Positions 1 through 11,395 of a DNA stretch of 64,000 nucleotides are shown here, piece by piece. Both the position numbers and the translations under genes were made by a program. Under the pieces are notes generated by a model, which did not search any database, was not told the origin of the DNA, and worked only from the letters and a program-made list of their open reading frames with translations. The first letter of the stretch is position 1, and each line of letters starts with the position of its first letter. Origin of the DNA: Amaurobius ferox (lineage: Eukaryota > Arthropoda > Arachnida > Araneae > Amaurobiidae). The DNA is taken from assembly GCA_951213105.1 (NCBI GenBank), contig OX578146.1, forward strand, positions 53,901,069-53,965,068, read 5' to 3'.

Positions 1-736
1 CACCGGTCTAATTTCGAAGATTAACCAGAATTAAATTCCTCTTCAGTTCTGAGCATCTAATTTTAATTATCACAAATGCCTGCTTCAGATTTGGCAATAG
101 TAAGTTACTATAAATGCTAAAACTTAGACTACAGGCACTGAAAAAGGAAGAATTGAAAAAAAGAAAAATTAGGAAATTAAGTTTTGCCATGAGACAGGAA
201 CCATCGTTCACGTGTAAGTGCGATAAGTCGCAACATAATGAAAAAAATCAAAAAGCAGCGGGAAGATGATGACGAAATATATAGGGGAGGTAGAACAAAC
301 GGTTACAGTGACCTTCCCAGACCCCTTCCAGTGAGTTAGAATACGAGACAGGACAATTACCCATATAAGGAGAACAGAATATGAAGATGAAGCATAGATG
401 CAAATTCTTACTAAACAAGTGATTCATAGAAGAAATGAATAAGCGAGAATGCCACTAACACAACTATAAGGGAGCTCAAATCTTCGTATCAAACTGGCTA
501 AAGTTATATATTTTTAGCAAAAATGAAAATGAAGTTCAAAACATTAAATGTTAATGTATTTTATTTTCCGATTTTATTATTTTTCAAATTCTTTTAGTTT
601 ATTTTATTATTTTTCATTTTTATTTAATTATATAATTAATAAATAATTATATTTTTTCCCTATTATTAGCTGCCATAGTTGGGAAAGTTGTCTTGGATGT
701 TATCGAGTGGAAAATTGGTTATTATTATTATTATAT

Positions 737-742
<6 letters not shown>
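1..742. other. AT-rich stretch, no gene recognised
   Basis: I see only short AT-rich open frames with no recognisable domain, and no tRNA or TIR structure. The last 200 bases are almost pure A/T and lead into a (TA)n tract. Confidence 0.5.

Positions 743-782
<40 letters not shown>
743..782. repeat. (TA)n microsatellite
   Basis: About 19 TA dinucleotides directly abut the left 151-bp inverted repeat of the adjacent retroelement fragment. A second (TA)n lies about 110 bp beyond the other end. Confidence 0.95.
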
Positions 783-783
<1 letters not shown>

Positions 784-785
<2 letters not shown>

Positions 786-934
786 ATTCAAATGAATAAG
801 AAATGAAAGAAGTAAAAACGGATGGGGATGCTTACAAGGAAGTCGAACGGCCAAGGGGGATTACGACCCCTTGTTCCCGGTTGAAGCACGCTTTTAATCC
901 CAGGAAACGTTCCCGGAACCAGACTCGCCTGAAG
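784..934 (+). repeat. Left arm of 151-bp inverted repeat
   Basis: Reads GGATTCAAATGAATAAG at its outer edge and ends in CTCGCCTGAAG. It contains a small inverted motif, AAGGGGGATTACGACCCCTT, that can form a hairpin. The reverse complement at 2036-2186 appears perfect. Confidence 0.9.
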
Positions 935-957
935 CAGTCCTCCATATACCAACGCTG

Positions 958-1030
958 GAAAAGCAAAATCCAATCCACTGAAAAAGCAAATCCAATCCAT
1001 TGAAAAAGCCAAATTCAATCCATTGAAAAA
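958..1030. repeat. Short tandem repeat, about 23-26 bp x 3
   Basis: Three imperfect copies of a unit like AAAGCAAATCCAATCCATTG lie in the presumed 3' region of the retroelement. Confidence 0.7.
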
Positions 1031-1225
1031 CGTACTTGAAAACCCAGATCACCAACATGAAACGATACTAATAGCAAGACTACTTGGATGCCTAATGTCT
1101 AAACAACCTATAACATCCATATCAGCACTGACTTTTCATTACGTGCAAGTCCTTGTAAGTCCTTATAACATGTTACGGTTAAGATACATGTCACAGTTAA
1201 TCTTTTTGCATCCAGCGTGACGTAA

Positions 1226-2025
1226 CTATAATAGTTCATAGAATTTTGCATAAAAGTCCTGATCATACTTTTTGTATGATTTTTCATAATAATGCTTTAG
1301 GAAATGTAACGAATATAGCTGTTTTTTCGCTTCACATACCAAATTACGTTCGCATATAATGCGTTCGGTCTTGGTTGTTTTTAATCTTTTAATCCTGTTA
1401 AGATGATTGAGTATTAAGTTACGTAGTACGCCTATACTCAAGTTGGAATTCCAGTTGATGATATAGTTTATGCTGACATCAAAGGTCTTTATTTTATCAT
1501 ACATTTTAAAGCAAATACTTTCTTTGTTGTCGTAATAAATGCTTATATCTAAAAACTCTGTTATTTCTTTCTTCACTTGTTTTGTTTCGATCAATTCCAA
1601 ATTTGAGGGATAAAGTTGAAGTTAAATTGATAATTACTTTCAAAATTTCCAATAAGCACATCGTCCACAAATCTGAAATAGGGAATTTCATTTAGATAAT
1701 GAGTTCCGATCTCATACTTATTCAAATAGATATCAGCCGACATGGAGGAACAGCCACCCCCCATGGGAATACCTTGAATTTGTTGATAGAATGAATCTCC
1801 GTTGTAAAGTAAGTTTTCATATAAAACGAATTTGATGAGGTTTTCGTAACTATTGATGTTGATAAATAGATGCAAATTGTATTCATGAAATGTTTCGATC
1901 ATGATCTCAAACAGATCCTTTAAATTTATGTTATTGAATAAATCTTTAAAATCGTAGCTTTTAAGGTGTAATCTCTCTGGTATTTTGCTCAACTTTTCTA
2001 TGACTTCATTACTATTTGATACCAT
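1226..2025 (-). pseudogene. Reverse transcriptase fragment, Penelope-like, frameshifted
   Basis: Minus-strand translation gives RT palm motifs in order: QGIPMGGGCSSMSADIYL (motif B-like, with the GIPMG core), FRFVDDVLIG (catalytic DD), then FLDISIYYD and WNSNLSIGVLRNLI further downstream. The first reading frame stops at 1591. The continuing frame reads YPSNLELIETK before FLDIS, so one base appears to be missing from an A/T run near 1610. The finger region and everything upstream are absent. The GIP-M-G and V-DD style matches Penelope-like RTs better than LINE RTs. No start codon can be assigned because the 5' end is missing. The copy cannot make a full RT. Confidence 0.7.
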
Positions 2026-2035
2026 TACCGTACCA

Positions 2036-2186
2036 CTTCAGGCGAGTCTGGTTCCGGGAACGTTTCCTGGGATTAAAAGCGTGCTTCAACCGGGAACAAG
2101 GGGTCGTAATCCCCCTTGGCCGTTCGACTTCCTTGTAAGCATCCCCATCCGTTTTTACTTCTTTCATTTCTTATTCATTTGAATCC
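2036..2186 (-). repeat. Right arm of 151-bp inverted repeat
   Basis: Exact inverse partner of 784-934 by eye. The near-perfect identity suggests either recent insertion or conversion between the arms. Confidence 0.9.
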
Positions 2187-2289
2187 ATATTCGTGCTTAT
2201 ATTGTATGTGCTGCAATGCGCCTTGTGATATTATGGGCATATCCCGTTTTAATATTTCTAGTAAAAGTTATATTTTACTTAACATTTGT

Positions 2290-2293
<4 letters not shown>

Positions 2294-2324
<31 letters not shown>
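2294..2324. repeat. (TA)n microsatellite
   Basis: About 15 TA units lie just downstream of the retroelement's right arm. Confidence 0.95.
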
Positions 2325-2328
<4 letters not shown>

Positions 2329-3984
2329 GGATCCAGACACGTTGGGTGGTGAGCCACCAAAGGCTCTGTATATGTTGGTACGTCATTAATCATGAAACAA
2401 ATAAAACATTCCATTAGAATAAAATAGCATAAATCTAACAAATAATAATATCGATTGGTTTCTGAAGCAGAAAAGAACCAACTTCTTCAGGATGAATAAG
2501 ATATATAAAGCTTTTCCAGCAAAAGCAGGGAAATGCCTCTGTGCAAATGTGACATCAGTTTGATGTCGGTAAAAGCAAACTCGACAACAAAGCAATATAG
2601 AAGATAGAAGCAAATTGCGAAGTTATAGTGCATTGTATAGGCCGTAGGAATCAATAAAAGGAACACACAAATGCGTGTATGGAATGCAAGATATACCTGT
2701 CAAAAAGTCGTATTATCGAGGTCTGTAACACGGTGATACATGCACTGCTTGTCAAAAAACGGTATATTTTTTTTCCCGACTTCAAATATGCATTGTAATT
2801 GCCGGGGGACATTTTGACCAGGTTTTAGACTAGATACTTGATAATGTAAGTGTTGTTCATTGAATCAATCCTGAATATATAGCAATTCGCCTCTGACCAC
2901 ATCGTGTCAAATGAAGACATTCTTTAACAGATTTAGTGTCAATTCATATTCACTATACAATGCTTTACAATTTTGTAATTCGCATTTTAATTTTAACTAG
3001 CTTTCTTACAGAGTTCGTGTTTCTAACTTCTTCAATTCTCCAGTAGGGGCTCTGTAATCAATTCTATTCAATTGGGCCACTACTTTACAGATAGACCTAA
3101 CGTACATTCATGGCCTTATCCTTACAATGTTATTGGGATGTTTCAGGACTTTCCTAGGAATTCTGTAGCTTTAGAGTTTTTTTGACATCTATCACTTGAG
3201 AACTTATACATGGCGCCACAACTGGTAAATCTCATCTCTGTGTCGGACGGCAAAATCACTGTTCCGTCTTATGTATGAGTATGCTTTTCTTGTTATTCGA
3301 AATTTCTGCTATTGTAATTTGCTATTGTTTTCGAAAGATACAATGATTATAAATTGTTGGGCTCACAATATGCGGTATAATGTCTCAATGTACCTGTCTC
3401 GAAGTCATACATTTCTGTTTTTTTTATTGTATCTGATACGATATCATAGCTGGATCAATTACCACATCGGCATTTATGCTGTCCAACATGGCGACTTAAA
3501 CAAACCGTGACGTCACATTATGACGTTCGTGCAAATGATCAATATCAGCTTGAGGGAACGCAGGGCTCGACAATGGACAGGGGAGGGCCAACAGTGAAGA
3601 AGCATGATGCTTCGTTGCAAAAGGTCCGTTATCAACTCATGAAATTTGGCGCAGCAGTTCTCCCATTATGATGAAACAAACAAACCCACACACATACATA
3701 TAAACAGACAGATTTTCAATTTTATTTATATTGGTAGGATGATTGCGAACGTCAATATTGATGTGTACATATCGCAAGTGAGGTTTAATGCGCGTAGCGA
3801 ACAAGGGAATGAGTCTTTTAGTTTGATAAACGTTTTTTCGCAAGATTTCACGGCATATCTGTACTTTCTCAACAACATACAACGATGCCGCAGCACGATT
3901 TGGGAGCACTTACTGTTTTAGACAGTTGATTCGTGACTTAATTTTGATCGTGTACCTAACTCTATAGTATGTATAGATGCGAGA
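2325..3984. other. No recognisable gene
   Basis: Short open frames only, overlapping on both strands around 3640-3920 with no domain. No repeat boundary was found. Confidence 0.4.
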
Positions 3985-5158
3985 TTTTATTTTTGTTCTA
4001 AAGAGGCGTTGGTTCTAATAAGGAGGCCCCGTATTAGAATTGCTCAGGAAAGTTTTTTGTTCTAAACGGGCGTTGGTTTTGATAAGGTGGCCCTGTACTA
4101 GAATTGATCAGGAAAGTTTTTGTTCTAAATGGGCGTTGGTTCTAATAAGGAGGCCCCGTATAAGAATCGATCAGGAAAGTTTTTGTTCTAAACGTGCGTT
4201 GGTTCAAATAAGGAGGCCACGTATTAGAATTGATAAGGAAAGTTTTTGTTCTAAACGGGCGTTGGTTCTAATAAGGAGGCCCCGTATTAGAATTTATCTG
4301 GAAAGTTTTTGTTGTAAATGGCCGTTGGTTCTAATAAGGAGGCCACGTATTAGAATTGATCAGGAAAGTTTTTGTTCTAAACGGGCGTTGGTTCTAATAA
4401 GGAGGCCCCGTATTAGAATTTATCTGGAAAGTTTTTGTTGTAAATGGCCGTTGGTTCTAATAAGGAGGCCACGTATTAGAATTGATCAGGAAAGTTTTTG
4501 TTCTAAACGGGCGTTGGTTCTAATAAGGAGGCCACGTATCACAATTGATCAGGGACGTTTTTGTTCTAAACGGATGTTGGTTCTAATAAGGAGGCCCCGT
4601 ATTACAATTGATCAGGAAAGTTTTTGTTCTAAACGGGTGTTGGTTCTAATAAGGTGGCCCCGCATTAGAATTGCTCAGGATGGTTTTTGTTCTAAACGGG
4701 TGTTGGTTCTTATGAGGAGGCTTCGTCGAAAGCCCAGACCATCCGACTCATCCAAAGACTTAGAGCAATTTGATGGATGACCGGATGAGGAGGATCCGTA
4801 TCAGAATTGATCAGAAAAGTTTTTGTTCTAAACGGGCGTTGGTTCTAATAAGGAGGCCACGTATTAGAATTACTCAGGAAAGTTTTTGTTCTAAATGGGC
4901 GTTGGTTCTAATAAGGAGGCCCCGTATAAGAATTGATCAGGAAAGTTTTTGTTCTAAACGGGCGTTGGTTCTAATAAGGAGGCCACGTATTAGAATTGAT
5001 CAGGAAAGTTTTTGTTCTAAAGGGGCGTTGGTTCTAATAAGTAGGCGACGTATTAGAATTGATCAGAAAAGTTTTTGTTCTAAACGGGCGTTGGTTCTAA
5101 TAAGGAGGCCCGGTATTTGAATTGATCAGGAAAGTTTCTGTTCTAACGGGCTATCTAA
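3985..5158. repeat. 63-bp minisatellite, about 18 units
   Basis: Tandem units centred on GTTCTAAACGGGCGTTGGTT followed by CTAATAAGGAGGCC. Because 63 is divisible by 3, each unit keeps one frame and the plus strand stays open for long runs (4040-4780 and 4770-5120), giving a 21-residue Arg/Ile-rich repeat containing SFCSKRALVLIRRPRIRI. A two-unit (126 bp) higher-order block is duplicated around 4280-4500; it carries the variant CCKWPLV. I read this as a noncoding minisatellite whose open frame follows from its period. Confidence 0.93.
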
Positions 5159-5653
5159 TAAAGTAATATTCATATAATTATAATATTATATTTGTTCTCT
5201 CGCCAACCGGTCTTGGGGTCGAACTCTCTCTTGGCTGGTTTTGTCGCGCCTACCGCGCCAGGAAATTATCGGTTATAATTTGGATATTAATGAAAGAGGT
5301 ACTACCATACAGCATAGAAGTTAATCTTGTGTGACCCCAGACACCGACTAATAATGTTACTTAATCTGTATGGAAGTTGTATATAGTATATATATTTTGT
5401 AAATAAATCATATTAAAAGTTTAAAGTCTGCAGTCCACTAACTAACTCTCGGAGAGTATTCAAGATCATGTAATTAATTATCTGATGTGGGCAGCAAATG
5501 ACTTTCACTATATAATAAAATGACTTCACAAAGAAACAATGGTGTGCAAAATATAGTCCACAATGGTTTTAGTGATGAATTAACACCACTTAAATTGAGA
5601 ATGGGAGCGAGTGAGAGAGAGATGACATTAAGAACACCCTTACAATGGAAATG
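5159..5653. other. No gene; contains a solo repeat end
   Basis: AT-rich sequence with no domain-bearing frame. It holds one solo HINE-like 3' end, listed separately. Confidence 0.4.
5480..5507 (-). mobile_element. Solo terminus of HINE-like family A
   Basis: TCTGATGTGGGCAGCAAATG followed by ACTTTC matches the terminal stem-loop and subterminal repeat of the family at 29-40 kb, but the rest of the element is absent. The stem-loop has one changed base (CAAAT for CACAT). Confidence 0.7.
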
Positions 5654-5677
5654 TATGAGAGAGAGATAGAGAGATAG

Positions 5678-5708
<31 letters not shown>

Positions 5709-5709
5709 T
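5654..5709. repeat. (GATA)n / (GA)n microsatellite
   Basis: GAGA runs flank seven or so GATA units. Confidence 0.95.
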
Positions 5710-5835
5710 TACTTCAAAAACGTTCGATTCAGGCTTAGGGATACTTGAAATATGCTCTTCTGTGGAAGATTCGAGTTCAAATTTTCGACACCGTCATTCT
5801 TCTTCTATAGATTATACTATACTTGTAGGGAAAGT

Positions 5836-5938
5836 AAAACTACAAGTTACAATAGAAATAGCAATAAAAATACAAGTTACAATACAAGTGGCAATAAAAA
5901 TACAAGTTACAATACAAGTGGAAATAAAAATATAATAT
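5836..5938. repeat. 30-bp tandem repeat, about 3.3 units
   Basis: The unit is TACAAGTTACAATACAAGTG plus GCAATAAAAA. In one plus frame it encodes NTSYNTSGNK repeats, probably incidental. Confidence 0.85.
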
Positions 5939-5944
5939 TTGCTA

Positions 5945-8926
5945 TTCTCTAATAATTTTTTTTTCTTGTCAATTACTTGTGTTGGGGAAAAATACAAAAA
6001 TAAAGTATTAAATTTTCTTGGCGTACCCCCACGTAACGACTTGCGTACCTCACTTTGCATACCACTGCCTGAGATAAATGATAAATTTTTCTGAAATTTA
6101 TTTCGGAAGAATTTAATGTTTCGCATGCTAATTCCCTCAAGGTAAAATTTATGTGGAATTTCCACGCATGGATCATCAGTTGCATTTAAATAGAAAACAG
6201 TATATAGCGCTTGCAGGAAAAGTACGAAATAATATAAATCATTTATTTGACATATTTTAAGAGGGTGCAGATATTTATGTATTTAAACGATTGTTGGTCT
6301 AGACACATTCAAACCTGATGAATGTTTCATGTCTAGTAATAGGAAGTTGTTCATGCAGTAAAAGGAACGTTATAAATATGAAAGTCGTTTTCGAAAATGA
6401 CAAATGGCTTTTCTTGGTTTTAGTTCTCAATTTTTGTTTCGCAAAATTCGTAAACGTTAAATGCCTCAACATAAAATAAGCCGTTTAGTTTCAAAAGTTA
6501 TTTAACAAAGTTATTTAACAATAGTTTCAATCAAATGAATTGCCAAAAGAGAAATATTAAAAATTTTCGAAGTAACAAAATTAAAATTTAATATGAGCAG
6601 TGAAATATGCATGCCCATAAATTTGCTAATCTGGTTTTTGTTATTTATAATCATTTATCAGAGAAATAATCTTTCTATCTCATAAAATGCTTTTTAAAAG
6701 GAATACCAATTAAAGCAATATAAATTGCTGTTTTTTTATTTATTTCATATTTCACATGGCAATTTGACATTTTTAGTGGCATTAACGTGCAGCAATTTTA
6801 GAAACGGTAATATCTTGAGAATGCAACACATCAGTATAGGGGGGAATAAATGTATACGTTTTCTTTTGAAAAATTATATGTTGAACAAAAATTTACTTGA
6901 TTCTTTTTAACAAAGTTTATGTTTCCAAATTTTGCAAGTTGTTTCGTAAGGGCTACTTTAATTTTTCGCTTTTCACTAAAATCTAACCAGCATCGAGATA
7001 TCACAGATTCAATCCTAACTTCCAGGCTATTGGGTCAGGTTTTGGTCAAGGACAGGAAGTAAGTACATTTACCGGACTGGATCCGAAAATGATCTCGCCA
7101 AGTCTCGACACCAGTTGCCAACTGGTTTAGGCTCAGGTCATGAATAGGCACAGCCACAGACTAATACATACAGACGTGTCACTCTCAATTTCGCAGCGCC
7201 CTCAGAGATGGCCTAAACTTAGATGGAACTAAGGATTGGCGTGCTCTTGGCGATGGTCTGGTTTGGGTCCAAGAAGATTTTCAATGTTATAACCCTATTT
7301 CGCTCGAGGAAAACTTAGAAACACAGACTAGCGCGGTTTGAGTAACGTGTAATAGGATTATTTGTTATGTGATTAGATCATTTTAAGAAAAGGATTGCCA
7401 AAAGAAAACTGATTGCGTTACAGGGTATGTAATTTATTTTTATTAAAATCGAAATAATATTAGTTATCACCATCCTATATATACGTTCATTATAAGTATA
7501 CACGTGTTCATCATACGAAATTAGTGCTGTGTTATTACTGTCGATTAGACTAAATTCTAAAAGTTAGTGGTATAATTAGTTAAAAAATATTTTCCGTATT
7601 TTTATAAAATGTATGATAATTGATATTTGGCTAACTTTTTCTTAGTTGAATGTGATATTGTATGTGCATATATTTATGTAAAATTTTTATTAAGTGCCTT
7701 ATGGTGGAAAATTCACACCCCACCCCAGGGTAATTAATGATTGAGTTCCACAACTTTGATAGTGCATTTATGTAAATTTGATATTTACTATAAGAATATT
7801 TTTATATTTAAAAAAAAGTCTATCAGTAAAGTTATCAGTATCCTAGAACAAATTAAGGATCAAATAATTTAACGATCAACACGCTAGTACACCTTTTAGA
7901 CTGAAAATATTATATAATATTTCAGTCTTTTGAGTATGTTAGCTTCTAATTTTTTGTGCATTATGTTTTACAGTGAGACAATGCAATGCGTCTATTTTTT
8001 AATCCATTTTATGATTATTTGAATTAAATGTATAACTATGTTTATTTAAATTAACTTAAACTAATGAATATATTTATGTTGCAGATTAATGTATTTTTAA
8101 ATCCTGATCATTTCTGTAGTTTAAAAAAATATAAAAGTACAGTCCTGTACATTTTTTTCCCCGGCTGGTTTTGAAAAAAAAAATCGCCAAGCGAGCGATA
8201 ACGCGCCAAATCTGGCAGACGTACTTTGTTTACATCGTAGTTCAGTTGGTCCAACTCACGAGCGCTAGTGTCTATGCGACATCCCATGTTAAAAATGTTG
8301 CCATAGGGTCCTATGGGAGTGAGCTTTCTGAATATGTTATTCTGTGGGCACAGTCCTTCCTCAGCTACATGAAAGAGTCTGGCTTGTGAGTCTCCAAGAA
8401 GAATTCCCAGACGACGACATATCTGGGTGGGTTCATGGAGCGCCTAGACAAAAATTGCCTGTATCTTCAGGGTGTGTATGAGTATCTGAAATTATACATT
8501 AATTGAATTGCTCCAAGAATGGGAGGGTGAGAATAATCAAGGGTGAATATAGGAAAAGGCAAGGTAAATGCGGGGAAAATCACAAGTCTCTCTCTCTCAA
8601 CAAAAAAAAAGGGGGGCCACACATTTTTTTTTCCCGCCCTCAGGCTTCATGAATTTTCAAAACTTCATTTGTCTCTGAGTCTTTTCAACGATCTGAGTCC
8701 TTCCAATGATATTGAGTTATAACAGTAATAATTTTTACAATAATTTTCCTAAGAGTTAGCCATTGCTAAAATAAACTTGTAAGTCTGACAATAGAATTTA
8801 AAGTCTGAGTTTTGATTGTGAGCTTTGATGTTAGAGGTGTTTAAAGTTAAAAAGTTTAATGTTAATAAGTTTGAAAAGTTTAAAATTAAATGGGAAGTTA
8901 AAAGTTTAAAGTTAATAAGTTTAAAA
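5945..8926. other. 3-kb stretch without a recognised gene
   Basis: AT-rich, with a somewhat more GC-rich island at about 7020-7320 and another at 8160-8460. Open frames are short and lack recognisable motifs. A near-perfect 31-base palindrome (AGACTGAAA...TTTCAGTCT) lies at 7898-7928. Short AGTTTAAAGTTA-like repeats at 8830-8930 look like the 3' UTR of the adjacent LINE fragment. Confidence 0.4.
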
Positions 8927-9882
8927 TTATAGAATGGTAGAGGCACTTGGTCTCTTGCGGTACTTCCATTGGTGGGGGTCGTAATCCGGCAAGTTACAAA
9001 TTTCCTCGTTTGGGATTTTATTAAGATTAGCGTAGAATTTTTGGGCAAGTTTGCCAATGCATTTATTAATTTTGACTATGCCGAAATCTCTGCGAATGAC
9101 ATCATTCCTAAGGAAGAGAGGGGCTTTTCTTATTATGCGTAAGGTTTGGTTTTGAATTATTTGAAGCTTTTTTAGGTATCTTTTTTCTGCATAACCCCAG
9201 ACCGGAGCTCCGTATAGGAGGATAGGCCAAAGGACCGTCTTGTATAATAAAACTTTGTTTTGGAAGCTTGCGTTTGAGGAGTGGAGAATGGAGGATAGTA
9301 ATTTCCTGGCCATATGAAATTTTTTAATTGTATTTAATATATGTGGTTTCCATGAGAGCTTTGAGTCAAAGGTGACTCCAAGGTATTTGGCCGTTTCTAC
9401 GTAGGGAATTTTTTTCTTGTTAATTTGGATGCACTTCGGTTTTGTTTTCTTTCGTATTTTAAAGAACATTATGCATTTGGTTTTACTTTCATTTATTTTA
9501 ATTTTCCAATTCCGGAACCAGGCGGAAATAATGTTTATATGGTTTTGCAATCTGGAGCGAATTACGTATTTTTTGGAGCTGCTAGTGTATAGAGCTGTGT
9601 CGTCCGCATACATGGCAATGTAAGTGTGTGGTGCGCGGGGATATCGTTTATGTAGAAATTAAAAGGGGTCGAGGCCAATTGCGAGTCTTGTGGGACCCCG
9701 GACCTAAGAGGTTTGTGATTGGAGTAGGAGTAATTGTAGCGGACGGTGAAAGATCTATTTCGAAGGAAGGAATTTACAAGATGTATTAGTGAGTCTGGTA
9801 TATTAAGCTGAATCATTTTGTATATTAAAGCATCATACCATACTTTATCGAACGCCTTCGAAATGTCAATAAGTAGAATGCC
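8927..9882 (-). pseudogene. Jockey-like LINE reverse transcriptase, 5'-truncated and frameshifted
   Basis: The minus strand encodes the C-terminal half of a non-LTR RT: LIDISKAFDKVWYDAL (motif A) at the start, SGVPQDSQLA (motif B, where the usual PQG is PQD), then MYADDTALYTSS (intact catalytic YADD) and YLGVTFDSKLSWKPH, ending in the conserved KRPSAS tail with a stop at 8927. The first part (9562-9882) and the YADD part (8927-9613) are in different frames, so there is an indel near 9610-9625. Everything 5' of motif A is missing. The closest relative in the window is the LINE at 17.3-20.5 kb, which shares the WGYA, ILRIIRKAP and DYD-H/K patterns. The copy is non-functional. Confidence 0.88.
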
Positions 9883-10744
9883 TGTTGCGAGCAGAGATTA
9901 CTCCCTGTATTTATGTCCCCCTAAGAGGAGGTGGGTCAAAGACTACAGAGCTCGCCTTGAAAAAGGCTTCCTCACCCACAGGGGAAAATGGAAGTAGCAT
10001 ACGAGATAATATAACGAGATATTTGAAAGGAATTTTAAGGATTTGTAAGGCATTTCAAAGGAAATGACGGTAGCGTTATATCACGTTGCAAGATATGGTA
10101 AACCGGTAGCATTACGTTCAATACCGGAAACACAGGCTACATTTCAAATGAGATCTTCAGAAAAATATAAACCTAATATTTGAGACACTAACTTCCAAAT
10201 ATCATAGAAATCTAATGAAGATGATTTGGATTTTGAATATGCACATTGCAAGTATGAATATGTGCATTGCATTTTAGGATGCTCCACACATCTAAATCTG
10301 TAAGAAGTAAAAAAAAAACAAAAAAACAGTGTAATGCTTTATAATACAAAAAAATACAGCATAAGTTCAAATATAAATTGATCAATCGGTTTCAAAGGCA
10401 CAAAACATCTTTCTTTTTCAGGACCGACAAGAAGCGTTTACATTCAAGCGGACCTCATTCTTATATTCTGATCGTACAAGAATGAGGATACAAACCCAAG
10501 ATTCCAAAGGATACGCTGTAGAAATACTTTGAATAGAAAAATCACGGAGGAAAATAATAATAGCATAAAATAAGGCGCTAAGAGAACGATAGCAGAGCGA
10601 ATAGAAATGACTGAATAGTGAGAAAACTTACTAAAAGAGTGACGAAAGAACACGAAATATTTATATCAGCTGCAAAAATACAAACAAGAAAGATAAATAG
10701 AAAATATTGGAAACGACTGGAAAGCAATTGGAACAAACAGGAAA
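9883..10744. other. No recognisable gene
   Basis: The first 130 bases are relatively GC-rich (CCCCCTAAGAGGAGG, CACCCACAGGGG) but have no motif I recognise. The rest is AT-rich. Confidence 0.4.
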
Positions 10745-10905
10745 AAATGAAATTCAAATATGTCCTTCAAATGAAATTCAAATATGATGGAACGAGTTGG
10801 TACCTTCATATTTGAATTCGATTTAGTTGGTTCTTTCACGAGAGAACTAGTTGGCCCTTTCAAATAAGAAGGAACAAGTTGGTTCCTTCTTAATTGAATT
10901 TCATT
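10745..10905. repeat. Cluster of short inverted repeats
   Basis: Two adjacent hairpins are visible: AAATTCAAATATGATGG pairs with CCTTCATATTTGAATT, and GAAGGAAC-AAGTTG-GTTCCTTC is a compact stem-loop. GTTGGTWCCTTC/GTTGGTTC motifs recur. Possibly a MITE remnant. Confidence 0.6.
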
Positions 10906-11395
10906 TTTTCTCTAATTCGTTTGTGTTGTTTACAATATATTTTTATATATTTTTTGTTTATAATTTTTTACAGTTGATTTAAACGTTTCCCGTTCTTTCA
11001 TTACTATTGTAATAGATTATATTATCATTGAATTGTTTCTATTCTCTTCTTATTTTCCAGTCGCGGCTCGTGATTGTGAAAAGATATGAAGTGCTACAGG
11101 AAAAACAGAAATATAAAACGTTTTAATTTCATTTTATTCAATTTTCATTTAATTTTTTTTATTTTTAATATTATTACTTTTTATTTTTATATAAGTTTTG
11201 TTATTACTTTCCTTATATATATAATGTCTAAGGAATGTATTGTTGATGAATATTGAGAAAGCAAAAAAATGTATTTTCAATCTCCAGGTCAAAGAAATAT
11301 CATAAAATTTAAATTTCGAGCTTAAAGAAAAATTGAATGTAACATAGCTGCTTAATTTCCAAACTGGTCACGCGCACTTTGAAATATTCCATTTT
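10906..11395. other. AT-rich, no gene; partial repeat end
   Basis: At about 11206-11245, TACTTTCCTTATATATATAA followed by TGTCTAAGGAA resembles the 5' hairpin of the element starting at 11396, so it is probably a truncated second copy of that end. Confidence 0.45.

Larger units (their letters stand above)
784..2186 (-). mobile_element. Penelope-like retroelement fragment bounded by 151-bp inverted repeats
   Basis: The unit has inverted repeats at both ends (784-934 and 2036-2186) that look identical by eye, and a reverse-transcriptase fragment between them on the minus strand (1226-2025). PLEs are known to carry terminal repeats in direct or inverted orientation and to be 5'-truncated, which fits. 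The RT ends abruptly at its N-terminal side next to the right arm, so the copy is 5'-truncated. No GIY-YIG endonuclease was seen. Assignment to PLE rests on the RT motifs and this architecture; another RT class with inverted ends, such as DIRS, is possible but no tyrosine recombinase is visible. Confidence 0.65.

Noticed and set aside
4040..5120. A real repetitive protein gene
   Set aside because: The frame stays open because the tandem period is 63 bp; there is no recognisable domain, promoter or intron signal.
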